A stretch of DNA of 64,000 nucleotides, taken from positions 186,001 to 250,000 of the forward strand of contig CAWGKT010000008.1 of assembly GCA_963823215.1 (NCBI GenBank), written 5' to 3'. Of the stretch, positions 8,938-17,573 are shown in pieces. Position numbers and translations under genes: made by a program. The DNA comes from CAIWHR01 sp963823215. Its GTDB lineage: Bacteria > Pseudomonadota > Gammaproteobacteria > Burkholderiales > Casimicrobiaceae. Numbering within the stretch: position 1 is the stretch's first letter; the number at the start of each line of letters is the position of its first letter. The notes under the pieces are model-generated. The model was not told the DNA's origin. It searched no databases and worked only from the letters and a program-made list of their open reading frames with translations.

Positions 8938-9681
8938 GTGCCTGAGATATTCATCATCAACCTTGCGTCGTCCACTGCGCGCAAGGCGAACATAACTGGC
9001 CAATTGGCAGACCTTGGTCTGGCGTTTACCCTATTTCCTGCTGTTGATGGCCGGAAGGAAGAACACCCATTATTTAGGAGATATGACAACGAGCTTAACC
9101 AACACTATCGCGGCCAAGCATTGAGCAAAGGACAATTGGGCTGCTATGCCAGTCATTATCTATTATGGCAAAAATGTGTTGACCTCAATCGTCCTCTCGT
9201 AGTGCTAGAAGACGACGTGCTACTCTATCCTGAACCCTTTCTGGAATTCCTAAATAACATAGATACACTGCGCCATCGGTTCGATTGCATTCGCCTGTTC
9301 AAGAACAAAAGAAAGGCATTTGCGTCCCGGAGGGTATCTGGTCTCAATACGGTTGAAATACATGAATTCAATAAAGGCCATTTGAGTACAACCGGCTATT
9401 TCCTGACCCCCAATGGTGCCAAGAAGCTGCTGCAACATTCGGAGCACTGGTATATGCCGGTCGACCTTTACATGGATCGCTACTGGGTAAATGGGGTGGA
9501 ATGCTATGGAACCGTTCCAGCATGTGTGACCAATGACCCCAAGTTTGATTCCGACATCGGCGATGGTGAGAGAGAAGCTCGAAGCTTTGTTGCTCGCTGT
9601 CGCCGGGAATGGTTCAATTTCAATGAACTGACAAAACGAACGCTACATAATTTTTCTGGCGCAAAGAGATACAGGAGTTGA
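8938..9681 (+). CDS. Glycosyltransferase family 25 (LPS/surface glycan type)
   Basis: About 247 residues. Family 25 enzymes add sugars, often galactose, to lipooligosaccharide at the cytoplasmic face of the inner membrane. Visible features are the N-terminal IFIINLASSTARK, the central acidic VVLEDDVLL that binds metal and nucleotide sugar, and STTGYFLTPNGAKKLL, a family hallmark. I chose the GTG at 8938 because a purine-rich ribosome-binding site (AAGAAGGAAAGA) lies just before it and the family starts here; an upstream ATG at 8857 adds a poor N-terminus. The gene is clearly richer in A and T than its surroundings and uses codons such as ATA, AAA and TTA, which suggests horizontal transfer. 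Convergent with the FkbM gene. Confidence 0.85.
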   Translation: MPEIFIINLASSTARKANITGQLADLGLAFTLFPAVDGRKEEHPLFRRYDNELNQHYRGQALSKGQLGCYASHYLLWQKCVDLNRPLVVLEDDVLLYPEPFLEFLNNIDTLRHRFDCIRLFKNKRKAFASRRVSGLNTVEIHEFNKGHLSTTGYFLTPNGAKKLLQHSEHWYMPVDLYMDRYWVNGVECYGTVPACVTNDPKFDSDIGDGEREARSFVARCRREWFNFNELTKRTLHNFSGAKRYRS

Positions 9682-9799
9682 AGTTGTCCTTTGTGGTATC
9701 GATGCTGTTCCTGAATTTGGGAGCGTTACGGCTTAGAGTCCGTGGTTGGAAATGGCCTTGTTGTGCGGTTGCCACGTGGTCATGGTGTCCAGGAAGCGT

Positions 9800-10573
9800 T
9801 CAGGCTGGGCGTTTGGTCAGGCAGTTTCCTCGCGACAGAAACATGTTCTCGCCATGCATCCATTCATGGTCGAAGCCCTTGGACCCTTCGTAGAAGCTGC
9901 GGTTGCACCCTGCCTTCATGTGCTCGTGAAGCTCGATGATGATGGAATCCACTTTCCCGATCCAGGCCGAAGTGTCCCTGAACACCTCACGCTCAGCGCC
10001 TTCTATGTCCACTTTCAGAACGTCGATCTTGTCCAGCTTGAATTCGCTCATGACCCGGTCGACGGTCATCGCACGCACCGTGTGACGGGTATCGCCCTTG
10101 AGGTTTTCCGGGGCATCCTTCGTCGCGGTCATGAACCCCCATTTTCCAAGCCCGGGGTCGATCAGATTGATTTCCTCGTTGGCGTTCCACAACGCGGCTT
10201 GCAGCGGAACGATGTTCGAATAGGGAGCGACGTTCTTCTGCAGTAGTTCAAAGTTACTTTGCTCGGGTTCGATGGCTACGACCTTTGCATCCGGGTACTT
10301 GTTCGCGAAATAGATCGAAGCAAGCCCTATGTTGGCCCCGGCATCGATGATTGCCTTTGGCGGTGGCGCCATCAGGAAGTCATACTCCTGATCGACGAAT
10401 ATCTTCTTGTACGTCGGAACATCCGACGAAGGGACCCGCAACCAGAGTGGATGCTTGCAGTGTTTTCGGCTCACCTTGAGAGCAACTGCGGAGTGCGTGA
10501 CACCTCCCATCATCGAGCACAGTAGTCCGCCAAGTCCCACCGTGCGTAGATGCATTCTTATTTTCCGAATCAT
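9800..10573 (-). CDS. FkbM-family methyltransferase
   Basis: About 257 residues. SAM-dependent methyltransferase likely to O-methylate a surface sugar or a lipid-linked precursor. The SAM-binding motif is IIDAGANIGLASIYFA, followed by VVAIEPEQ at the end of the second strand, and the FkbM hallmark DVLKVDIEGAEREV. A hydrophobic N-terminal stretch (VGLGGLLCSMMGGV) may be a membrane anchor or signal. The start used is the methionine of MIRKIRMHLR; an upstream ATG at 10627 adds 18 weak residues. Convergent with the GT25 gene, so the two form a small surface-glycan island. Confidence 0.82.
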   Translation of the reverse strand: MIRKIRMHLRTVGLGGLLCSMMGGVTHSAVALKVSRKHCKHPLWLRVPSSDVPTYKKIFVDQEYDFLMAPPPKAIIDAGANIGLASIYFANKYPDAKVVAIEPEQSNFELLQKNVAPYSNIVPLQAALWNANEEINLIDPGLGKWGFMTATKDAPENLKGDTRHTVRAMTVDRVMSEFKLDKIDVLKVDIEGAEREVFRDTSAWIGKVDSIIIELHEHMKAGCNRSFYEGSKGFDHEWMHGENMFLSRGNCLTKRPA

Positions 10574-10716
10574 GCTTTTGCCTGCTTGTGGTTGATGCCT
10601 GGCGTTGAGGTTGAGCGGCGGCCGCAAGCAGTCCCCTGAAGCAGGGGTCTTGGCATGCTACCAGCCTCGACGTTACCTGATTTTCAACGGATCCCCGCGA
10701 ACGAGGAGTGCGTCCC

Positions 10717-11523
10717 ATGCGATCGAGCTTGAAGATGGCGATGATTTCCGTCGGATTGATGCTGGCGACGCAGGTCGCTGCGCAAGTCACCTTTTACCAG
10801 CAGGAGGAGTTCGGCGGTGGCAGTGTCAGGGTCGACGCGACCATTCCGGACTTCGCCCCGCTGGGATTCAACGACCGCGCGTCGTCGGCGATCGTCGAGC
10901 GGGGACGCTGGGAAGTGTGCGAGGACGCGGGATTCCGTGGTCGCTGCGCGACTCTGAGCCCGGGCCGATATACTTCGCTGGTGCCACTGGGCATCAACAA
11001 CCGTATCTCGTCGGCGCGCCCCATCCAGTTGCAGGAGCAATACCCGGTCGCGGCGACACCTCCGCCCGCACCCGCGTACGACTACCGCAGGCAACCGAAC
11101 GAGCATCTGTTCGAGGTTCCGGTGCATTCCGTTCGCGCGGTGGTCGGGCCGCCCGAGCAGCGTTGCTGGGTCGAGCGCCAGCAGGTCGTCGAATCCGCGC
11201 AGTCTGCGCCCAACGTGCCAGGTGCGCTCGTCGGCGCAATCATCGGTGGCGTGCTCGGGCACCAGGTCGGTGGCGGTCGCGGGCAGGACGTCGCGACAGC
11301 GGGCGGTGCAGTGGCGGGAGCCGCCATTGGCGCCAACGTGGGAAGGAGCCCGGGAGGCGTGTACAGCCAGGATGTCCAGCGCTGCGCCACTGTTCCAGGT
11401 GCGGCGCGTCCGGACTTCTGGGATGTCAAGTATTACTTCGACGGCCTCGAGCACCACATGCAGCTTAACGGCCCGCCGCCGCCGACAATCTGGGTCAATC
11501 GAAACGGGGAACCGCGGATGTAA
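10717..11523 (+). CDS. Exported beta/gamma-crystallin and glycine-zipper protein
   Basis: About 268 residues. A signal peptide (KMAMISVGLMLATQVAAQ) is followed by a beta/gamma-crystallin-like pair of Greek-key motifs (VTFYQQEEFGGGS and WEVCEDAGFRGRC, ending RISSARPI), a proline-rich linker, and a glycine-zipper two-helix segment (GALVGAIIGGVLGHQVG and GAVAGAAIGANVG) of the kind seen in SlyB/OmpA-linked outer-membrane proteins. Probably an envelope structural or stress protein. The ATG at 10717 starts directly before the signal; a GTG at 10708 is an alternative. Divergent from the FkbM gene. Confidence 0.75.
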   Translation: MRSSLKMAMISVGLMLATQVAAQVTFYQQEEFGGGSVRVDATIPDFAPLGFNDRASSAIVERGRWEVCEDAGFRGRCATLSPGRYTSLVPLGINNRISSARPIQLQEQYPVAATPPPAPAYDYRRQPNEHLFEVPVHSVRAVVGPPEQRCWVERQQVVESAQSAPNVPGALVGAIIGGVLGHQVGGGRGQDVATAGGAVAGAAIGANVGRSPGGVYSQDVQRCATVPGAARPDFWDVKYYFDGLEHHMQLNGPPPPTIWVNRNGEPRM

Positions 11524-11686
11524 GTCGCGCAGAACGCGGCCTTGAAACCCGGCGCGCGCCCGCGGGAGTCGGAACGTCCGGCGTCACCACGGCCACCACG
11601 GAAATCGCGCTCTGCTCGCCACGCTCGACATCCTGCGCGGATTCCCGCTGTCGAGCAACACGCCCCGTGCCCGCGCGCGCAGGATG

Positions 11687-13045
11687 TCAATGCGGCGCAG
11701 GGAAAGGGTGGCTGCCACTCCACCCGTCTTCGGAATATCCCTTGGCCAGCAACTGCCTCGCCAGGTCACTGTCGGCCGAATCGACATGGCGAAGCAGCCA
11801 CTCGTGCATAAAACCCACGGTGACCATCATGCTCGAGCTGTGTGAAGTATGCGCGAGACTCAAGGCATCCTGCAGCAACCTGCGATGGGCCTGTTTGTGC
11901 GTCGCACGGTCCGCGATGGCGTAACGATCCATCAATGCCTCTTCCGCGGCGAAATGCGCTCGCGCGAACGTGACGAGCTCCCCCATTGACGCGCGTAATC
12001 TCGGCGCGTCCTGGCCGGCGGCAAATTCCGCGCCTACCCGCCCGACCATTGCCGCAAGCCTTCGGTGTTGCTCGTCGATGGTGCCGATCCCCAACTTGTG
12101 CGCGTCGCTCCAGGTGACGACGTTGACGCCCGTCGCAATGCCTTCGTGCTTGCGGGGATCGGCCAAGCTCGAGCAATTCCCGCCCGACGCCTTGCTTGCG
12201 TACATCGCGGCGTCGGCCGCGCGGACGAGTGTTTCAACAGCTTGTCCGTCCCGGGGAAAAAGGGCGATGCCGACACTGGCCCCCACGGAACACGAGTCTC
12301 CGTCGACCACGATGGGCTCCCCCAGCGCGACTATGAGGCGATTTGCCACCAGCACCGCGGCGGTTGGATCGGATACGCCGGGATGTATGAGTGCGAACTC
12401 GTCACCGCCCATGCGGGCTGCCGTGTCCACCTCGCGGCAGCACGATCGCAACCTCTCCGCGGCGACCCGGAGCACCTGGTCTCCCGCCTCGTGACCGTAG
12501 GTGTCGTTGATGGACTTGAATCCGTCGAGATCGCATGCCAGCAGCGCGAACCCGTCACCCGTCCGGCGCGACGCCAGCAGAGACTGGCGCAGCCGGTCGA
12601 GGAAGAGCGTACGGTTGGCGAGACCGGTGAGGCCATCGCTGAACGCGAGAAAGTTGAGTCGCGCGTCGTCGCGCACCTTTTCCGTGACGTCGTTGGCGAC
12701 CGCGACCACGCACCTTTCGCCACGGCCTGCGACGACCGTTCCGCTCAGCTCCAGGTCCATGATCGAACCATCCTTGCGCACGGCGCTGAAGATGATAGAT
12801 ACGCCACTGCCGGGCTTCAGCGTCGTTCGGCGAAGGCTTCGCATTACACGCGGCCAATCCGCCTCGGCGACGACTTCGCGCAGCGGCAGGGCTTTCGGGA
12901 ATTCGTCGCCGGGACGACCGAGTAGTGCTGCGCCGCGCCCGTTCAGGTACAGAAGTGAATCGCGGATCACGCAGATCGGGATGAGATCGCGACGCATCAG
13001 CGCGTCGGCCGAAATGTTCTGCAGCAAGGATCTGGTCGGGTCCAT
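11687..13045 (-). CDS. Diguanylate cyclase with PAS and C-terminal bacteriohemerythrin domains
   Basis: 452 residues. Makes cyclic di-GMP, probably in response to oxygen or redox state. Domains in order: PAS (about 15-125; ICVIRDSLLYLNG and DVTEKVRDDARL at its end), GGDEF (about 130-295) with an intact MGGDEF active site and an allosteric I-site REVD five residues before it, and a bacteriohemerythrin domain (about 310-430). The last has the full set of iron ligands: a His in the WSDAHKLGIGTIDEQH segment, HFAAEEALM, HKQAH and HEWLLRHV. No transmembrane segment, so cytosolic. Two near-identical palindromic elements lie 27-87 bases upstream (13072-13132), suggesting a dedicated regulator. Confidence 0.93.
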   Translation of the reverse strand: MDPTRSLLQNISADALMRRDLIPICVIRDSLLYLNGRGAALLGRPGDEFPKALPLREVVAEADWPRVMRSLRRTTLKPGSGVSIIFSAVRKDGSIMDLELSGTVVAGRGERCVVAVANDVTEKVRDDARLNFLAFSDGLTGLANRTLFLDRLRQSLLASRRTGDGFALLACDLDGFKSINDTYGHEAGDQVLRVAAERLRSCCREVDTAARMGGDEFALIHPGVSDPTAAVLVANRLIVALGEPIVVDGDSCSVGASVGIALFPRDGQAVETLVRAADAAMYASKASGGNCSSLADPRKHEGIATGVNVVTWSDAHKLGIGTIDEQHRRLAAMVGRVGAEFAAGQDAPRLRASMGELVTFARAHFAAEEALMDRYAIADRATHKQAHRRLLQDALSLAHTSHSSSMMVTVGFMHEWLLRHVDSADSDLARQLLAKGYSEDGWSGSHPFPAPH

Positions 13046-13071
13046 GTGCGTACCACCTCGCGCCCAAGGTT

Positions 13072-13132
13072 ATGACATTGGCATATTAATGCCGACTGCC
13101 TCAGGCGATGACAATAGCATACTAATGCTGAC
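13072..13132 (-). promoter_or_regulatory. Tandem operator-like palindromes upstream of the diguanylate cyclase
   Basis: Two 25-bp copies, at 13072-13096 and 13108-13132, agree at 21 of 25 positions and are spaced 36 bases apart. Each contains a palindrome (GGCAT-N4-ATGCC in the first, AGCAT-N4-ATGCT in the second) flanked by ATGACA on the left and GAC on the right. The location, just upstream of the minus-strand gene starting at 13045, fits a pair of binding sites for one transcription factor. The regulator is not identified. Confidence 0.6.
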
Positions 13133-13395
13133 CGGTGCGATGCCTGTCAAAACCGGGCAGACGCACGGTCGAGTTCGTCGCGCAGACGGCCTTGCTTGCG
13201 CTTATCTCCAGACGCAGGCGAGTGTCTGCGCCACCGCAGACCGAATGACCGGAGACCGTCCGCTCGTCACCCTGAAGTCCATGGCAGGCCTGGTCGTGGA
13301 CCGCGGGCGCGCCCGTCAAGGCACCAGGGCTGTAACATTCAAGTCAATTCCGACCACGGCGGTCCCGCGGTTCCGGGGCTGCGTTGAACATCGAA
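13133..13395. other. Intergenic region, nothing further recognised
   Basis: Between the operator-like palindromes and the glutathione transferase gene. I see no gene, hairpin with a T-run, or repeat here. Confidence 0.5.
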
Positions 13396-14043
13396 ATGAT
13401 CCAGCTCTACTACTTTCCCGGCAACGCGAGCCTGACGCCGCACATGCTGCTCCATGAACTCGGCGTGCCCTTCGAGCTCAGGTTGGTTGATCGTGCCAAT
13501 GCCGCCCACAAATCGCCCGCCTATCTGAAACTCAACCCGAACGGGCAGATCCCGGTGCTGCTGGACGGCGATCTGGTGCTGTACGAGACCGTGGCCATCT
13601 GCCTGCACCTCGTGGACACGCACCCTGAGGTTGGGCTTGCGCCGCGGCCGGGAACGGCCGAGCGCGCGCATTTCTACAAGTGGTTGGTATGGTGCACCAA
13701 CACGCTGCAGGCGATGCTGATGCATTACTTCTACGGCGAGCGCATGGTGGACGAAGGCAACACCGTTGCTGCCGCGCAGGTGAAGGCGCACGCCGAAACC
13801 AGCGTTGGCCCTATGCTCGATCGGCTGGACGCGCAGCTTGCGTCGCATGGGCAGGACTGGCTGCTCGGCGCGACATTCAGTGCGGTGGATCCCTTCGTGT
13901 TGATGCTCTGCCGTTGGACCCGCGGCTTTGCGCGTCCCGCGCGGAGTCTGCCGCACCTCGGCCCGTACCTGCAGCGGGTGCTGGCGCGGCCCGCGGTGCA
14001 GCGTGCGTTCGCGACCGAGAAGCTGGCGCCGCCGCTCGTTTGA
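13396..14043 (+). CDS. Glutathione S-transferase family protein
   Basis: About 215 residues, two-domain GST. The N-terminal thioredoxin-like domain starts with IQLYYFPGNASLTPHMLLHE, where the Ser/Asn near residue 10 is the likely glutathione-activating position; NPNGQIPVLL gives the cis-proline and YETVAICLHL the glutathione gamma-glutamyl contact (ET instead of the more usual ES). A helical C-terminal domain with FSAVDPFVLML follows. The ATG at 13396 is preferred over TTG 13384. Substrate unknown. Confidence 0.85.
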   Translation: MIQLYYFPGNASLTPHMLLHELGVPFELRLVDRANAAHKSPAYLKLNPNGQIPVLLDGDLVLYETVAICLHLVDTHPEVGLAPRPGTAERAHFYKWLVWCTNTLQAMLMHYFYGERMVDEGNTVAAAQVKAHAETSVGPMLDRLDAQLASHGQDWLLGATFSAVDPFVLMLCRWTRGFARPARSLPHLGPYLQRVLARPAVQRAFATEKLAPPLV

Positions 14044-14152
14044 CCCGGGCGCGCGCCAGTGATCCAACGGCGCAAGGTTCATCCGGGCCAGGGGGCTCGC
14101 GGCAGGCACGGCCGCGGCGCCGTCAGGGACGTGAAGCTGCCGATCGCGCCCG

Positions 14153-15058
14153 TTACTCCAGGCTCGGCCTGAGGCGCATGAGCGCGGACACGCTGGCGCC
14201 AGCTTCGAGCGTCAGCATGCCGGTACCGGCGCGACCTTGCGCGGCCAGATTGAACGCGTCGGTGCAATGGCTGACCGGCTCGACGCAGAAATAATCGCGG
14301 CCGGCCGGCGAGTAGACGACAAGGAACCCGAGTGGCGCATCGGCTTCGAGCAGGAGCCGGGCCCCGCGCTCCGGCCACGTTATCGTCGCCTGCCGGTGCC
14401 AGCCGGTGAATGCATTGTCCAGCGTCACTTCGGCCACCGGCAGCCCGTGGGCGCCACCAAGCCGCGGATCGGCATCGACCAGAGACGTCGGCATCACCTC
14501 GGCGTCGGTAGCCCACATCGCGTCGACCCGTGCCGACAGCCGGCATCGGGGGGTGCGGGGGAAGTACGGGTGGAAGCCCAGTCCCACCGGCATCGTCTCG
14601 CGGCCACGGTTTTCGAGTGACAGCGACAAACGCAGCTCGTCGCCGGTCAGCAAGAATTCCTGCCGCGCGCGATAGGAAAACGGCCAGGCACCGGCGCGGT
14701 GATCGTATTCCAGCGCGATCCTGTCCTCATCGCGCTCGACCACGCTCCACGCCGCCTGCCAGCCATCGCCGTGCAGCGCATGCTGCTGCGGCCGATGGTT
14801 GAGCGGCAGCGCGACGGCGTGCCCGCCGAACGCAAATTGTCCATCGCGAATGCGATTTGAAAACGGCACCAGGGGAAAGCAGGCAAGCCGATCGGCTGTT
14901 CCTGCCGCGAGATCCACGGGCGCGGCCGGGCGAAGCCAGTCATGCCGACGCGTTCCTTCGCGCCAGTGGTAATGCGCGATCGAACCGCCGATCGACGGCG
15001 CGATGCCGGCACGGGCGCGATCCGCGCGCAGGGTGATGACCGTGCCAGTGCCTTCCAT
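14153..15058 (-). CDS. Aldose 1-epimerase
   Basis: About 301 residues. Interconverts alpha and beta anomers of aldoses in the cytosol. The two catalytic histidines (in QQHALHGDGW and in GFHPYF) and the catalytic glutamate (in FCVEPVSHCTDAFN) are all present, as is the FPLVPFSNRIRDG substrate-loop motif. The start at 15058 gives MEGTGTVITL; an upstream ATG at 15091 adds 11 residues. Divergent from the xylose-dehydrogenase-like SDR, which suggests the two act together in an oxidative sugar pathway: mutarotation followed by C1 oxidation. Confidence 0.9.
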   Translation of the reverse strand: MEGTGTVITLRADRARAGIAPSIGGSIAHYHWREGTRRHDWLRPAAPVDLAAGTADRLACFPLVPFSNRIRDGQFAFGGHAVALPLNHRPQQHALHGDGWQAAWSVVERDEDRIALEYDHRAGAWPFSYRARQEFLLTGDELRLSLSLENRGRETMPVGLGFHPYFPRTPRCRLSARVDAMWATDAEVMPTSLVDADPRLGGAHGLPVAEVTLDNAFTGWHRQATITWPERGARLLLEADAPLGFLVVYSPAGRDYFCVEPVSHCTDAFNLAAQGRAGTGMLTLEAGASVSALMRLRPSLE

Positions 15059-15185
15059 GTGCAAGGTCAACAGTAGCGCAAAGCCAGGCATTCGCCCGCT
15101 GTGCGTGCCGCGCGCAGCAGTATCGGCAAGGCTCGTCGATTCAGCTTAAAGTGTCGAGTGTTTGGTGACAAGAAAGAAACCTGCC

Positions 15186-15956
15186 ATGTCCGATCGATAT
15201 GCGCATTATCCCAGCCTTGCGGACAGGGTCGTGTTCGTGACGGGTGGGGGCTCCGGCATCGGCGCGTCCATCGTCGAGCATTTCTGCGCGCAGCATGCGG
15301 ATGTCGTGTTCGTAGATATCGACGAGCCAGCATCGACGGCGCTCTGCGCGCAGATCGGCAAGACCGGGTCTCGCCCGCCTCGCTTCATCCGCTGTGACCT
15401 GCGCGACGTCGCTGCGCTGCAGGCGATCGTCCGGCACGTGGGTGAGGAGACGGGCCCCGTCACGGTGCTGGTCAACAATGCCGCCAACGACGACCGGCAC
15501 AAGGCGGTGGACGTCACGCCGGACTATTGGAACGACCGCATCGCGGTCAACCTGCGCCACCAGTTCTTCGCCGCGCAGGCGGCCTATCCGCAGATGAAGG
15601 CGGCCGGTGGCGGATCGATCGTCAACTTCGGCTCGGTCAGCTGGATGAACGGGGAGGGCAACTTCAACGCCTACACGACGTCGAAGGCGGCAGTGCACGG
15701 CATGACGCGCGGCCTCGCGCGCGACTGGGGCGTGGACCGCATCCGCGTCAACACGATGGTGCCGGGATGGGTCATGACGGAGCGGCAGATCAAACTGTGG
15801 CTGGGTGCGGACGGCGAGCGGCAGATCTTCGAGAACCAGTGCCTCAAGGACAAGCTCTATCCGCCGGATATCGCGCGGATGGTGCTGTGGCTCGCCGCCG
15901 ACGACAGCCGGATGTGCACGGCGCAGAATTTCATCGTCGACGCCGGCTGGACCTGA
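15186..15956 (+). CDS. SDR oxidoreductase, D-xylose 1-dehydrogenase type
   Basis: 256 residues. NAD(P)-dependent short-chain dehydrogenase with TGGGSGIGA cofactor loop, NNAANDDRHK, catalytic serine in NFGSVSW, and the Tyr-x-x-x-Lys pair in YTTSK. The stretches NNAANDDRHK, VNLRHQFF and QCLKDKLYPPDIA closely recall Caulobacter-type XylB xylose dehydrogenase, so oxidation of an aldopentose or aldohexose at C1 to the lactone is the best guess. The neighbouring divergent aldose epimerase supports a sugar substrate. A link to the downstream CoA-ligase and transporter genes is possible but unproven; a 179-base gap separates them. Confidence 0.82.
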   Translation: MSDRYAHYPSLADRVVFVTGGGSGIGASIVEHFCAQHADVVFVDIDEPASTALCAQIGKTGSRPPRFIRCDLRDVAALQAIVRHVGEETGPVTVLVNNAANDDRHKAVDVTPDYWNDRIAVNLRHQFFAAQAAYPQMKAAGGGSIVNFGSVSWMNGEGNFNAYTTSKAAVHGMTRGLARDWGVDRIRVNTMVPGWVMTERQIKLWLGADGERQIFENQCLKDKLYPPDIARMVLWLAADDSRMCTAQNFIVDAGWT

Positions 15957-16135
15957 ACAGGTCCGCCCGGCACACGTGGATTGCGAGACACCGTTTGACC
16001 TGCTCGCGTAGCCCGCGACGCAGTACGTGCGATGGGCCACCTGCAACAGATGAATCTTTCGTCGAAGTCTTGCGCGCGCATGCGGGCAGCGTGGCAGAAT
16101 GGGCATCCGATTTTCGAAGCGCGCGTGCCTTCACC

Positions 16136-17560
16136 GTGAACCCGAGCTCCATTGAAACGCCTGACGTAGTTGCGGCCACGCTCGTCGCGCGGGCTCGCGT
16201 CGCGCAGCGCGAATTCGAGACCTGGACGCAGCAACGGGTCGACGAAGCGGTGACGGCCGCCGCGTGGGCGATCGTGGAGCCCGGCCGCAACCGCGCGCTC
16301 GCCGAACGCGCGGTGCGCGACACCGGGCTGGGCGACGTCGCCGACAAGATCGCGAAGAACCGGCGCAAAACGATCGGCCTGCTGCGCGATCTCCACGGCG
16401 CGAAGTCGGTGGGCGTCATCAGCGCGGACCCCGCGCGCGGCCTTGTCGAGATCGCACGGCCGGTCGGTGTCGTCGCGGCGATCACGCCGTCGACCAATCC
16501 CGGCGCAACGCCGGCGAACAACATCATCAATGCGCTCAAGGGGCGCAACGCGATCGTCCTCGCGCCGTCGCCGAAGGGGCAATCGACACTGGCGCTGCTG
16601 CTGGAGTTCGTGCACGCCGAGCTCGTCCGGATCGGGGCGCCGCGCGATCTCGTCCTGCAGCTGCCGGCGCCCGTCACCCGCGAGCTGACCTACGCGCTGA
16701 TGCGCGAGGCGGATCTCGTCGTTGCGACCGGCTCGCAGACCAACGTGCGCGCGGCATACGAAAGCGGCACGCCGGCGCTTGGCGTCGGTGCCGGCAACGT
16801 GCCGGTAATCGTCGACGAGACGGCCGACGTGCCCGTGGCGGCCGCCAAGATCGCCCGCTCGAAGACCTTCGATCACGCGACCTCGTGTTCCTCGGAAAAC
16901 AGCGTGATCGCGGACGCGAGCGTGTACGACGCCCTGGTCGCGCAGTTCGCGGTCGAGGGCGGCGTGCTGCTCGATGGCCTGGAGGCACGGCAGCTGGAGG
17001 CGGCGATGTTCGGCGGCGGCAAGCTCGCGCCGGCGTTCGTCGCGCAGTCCGCCGGCACGATCGCGGCGCGCGCGCGGCTCGAACGGCCCGCTGTTCGCGC
17101 CGCGAAGTTCCTTATCGTCGCGGAGTCCGGCGTCGGTCCGGGGCATCCGTTTTCCGGCGAGAAGCTCTCGCCGGTGCTGGCGCTCTATCGTGCCGGCGGC
17201 TTCGCGGCGGCCACGGCGCTCGCCGAGCGGCTGTTGCGCTTCCAGGGCGCCGGGCACTCGGTCGGCCTGCACACGAGCGTGCCGGAGCGTGCGCTGCAGC
17301 TTGGACTCACGCTGCCCGTCTGCCGCGTGATCGTCAACCAGGCGCACTGCTTCGCCACTGGCGGGAGCTTCGACAACGCGCTGCCGTTCTCCCTGTCGAT
17401 GGGCTGCGGCACCTGGGCGGGCAACAGCATCTCGGACAACCTCAACTACCGTCATTTCCTCAATATCACCCGCGTCGTGCATGCGCTGTTGCCGGAGTTC
17501 GTGCGCGAGCCGACGGACGACGACTTCTTCGCGGAGTATCGCGCGAAGCACGGGCTGTAG
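16136..17560 (+). CDS. CoA-acylating aldehyde dehydrogenase (sulfoacetaldehyde dehydrogenase SauS-like)
   Basis: 474 residues. Aldehyde dehydrogenase of the CoA-acylating branch (EutE/AdhE/SauS), which interconverts an acyl-CoA and its aldehyde with NAD(P)H. The catalytic cysteine lies in DHATSCSSENSV; the CSSEN context is that of acylating enzymes rather than of hydrolytic aldehyde dehydrogenases. Also visible are AITPSTNPGATPANNI and HPFSGEKLSPVLALYR. The start is taken as GTG 16136, which gives a family-sized N-terminus; there is no good ATG. It lies 13 bases before an AMP-forming acyl-CoA ligase, so the pair could activate a carboxylic acid and reduce it to the aldehyde, as SauT-SauS do with sulfoacetate. 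The substrate assignment is inference. Confidence 0.8.
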   Translation: MNPSSIETPDVVAATLVARARVAQREFETWTQQRVDEAVTAAAWAIVEPGRNRALAERAVRDTGLGDVADKIAKNRRKTIGLLRDLHGAKSVGVISADPARGLVEIARPVGVVAAITPSTNPGATPANNIINALKGRNAIVLAPSPKGQSTLALLLEFVHAELVRIGAPRDLVLQLPAPVTRELTYALMREADLVVATGSQTNVRAAYESGTPALGVGAGNVPVIVDETADVPVAAAKIARSKTFDHATSCSSENSVIADASVYDALVAQFAVEGGVLLDGLEARQLEAAMFGGGKLAPAFVAQSAGTIAARARLERPAVRAAKFLIVAESGVGPGHPFSGEKLSPVLALYRAGGFAAATALAERLLRFQGAGHSVGLHTSVPERALQLGLTLPVCRVIVNQAHCFATGGSFDNALPFSLSMGCGTWAGNSISDNLNYRHFLNITRVVHALLPEFVREPTDDDFFAEYRAKHGL

Positions 17561-17573
17561 CCGGACCTTCCGC

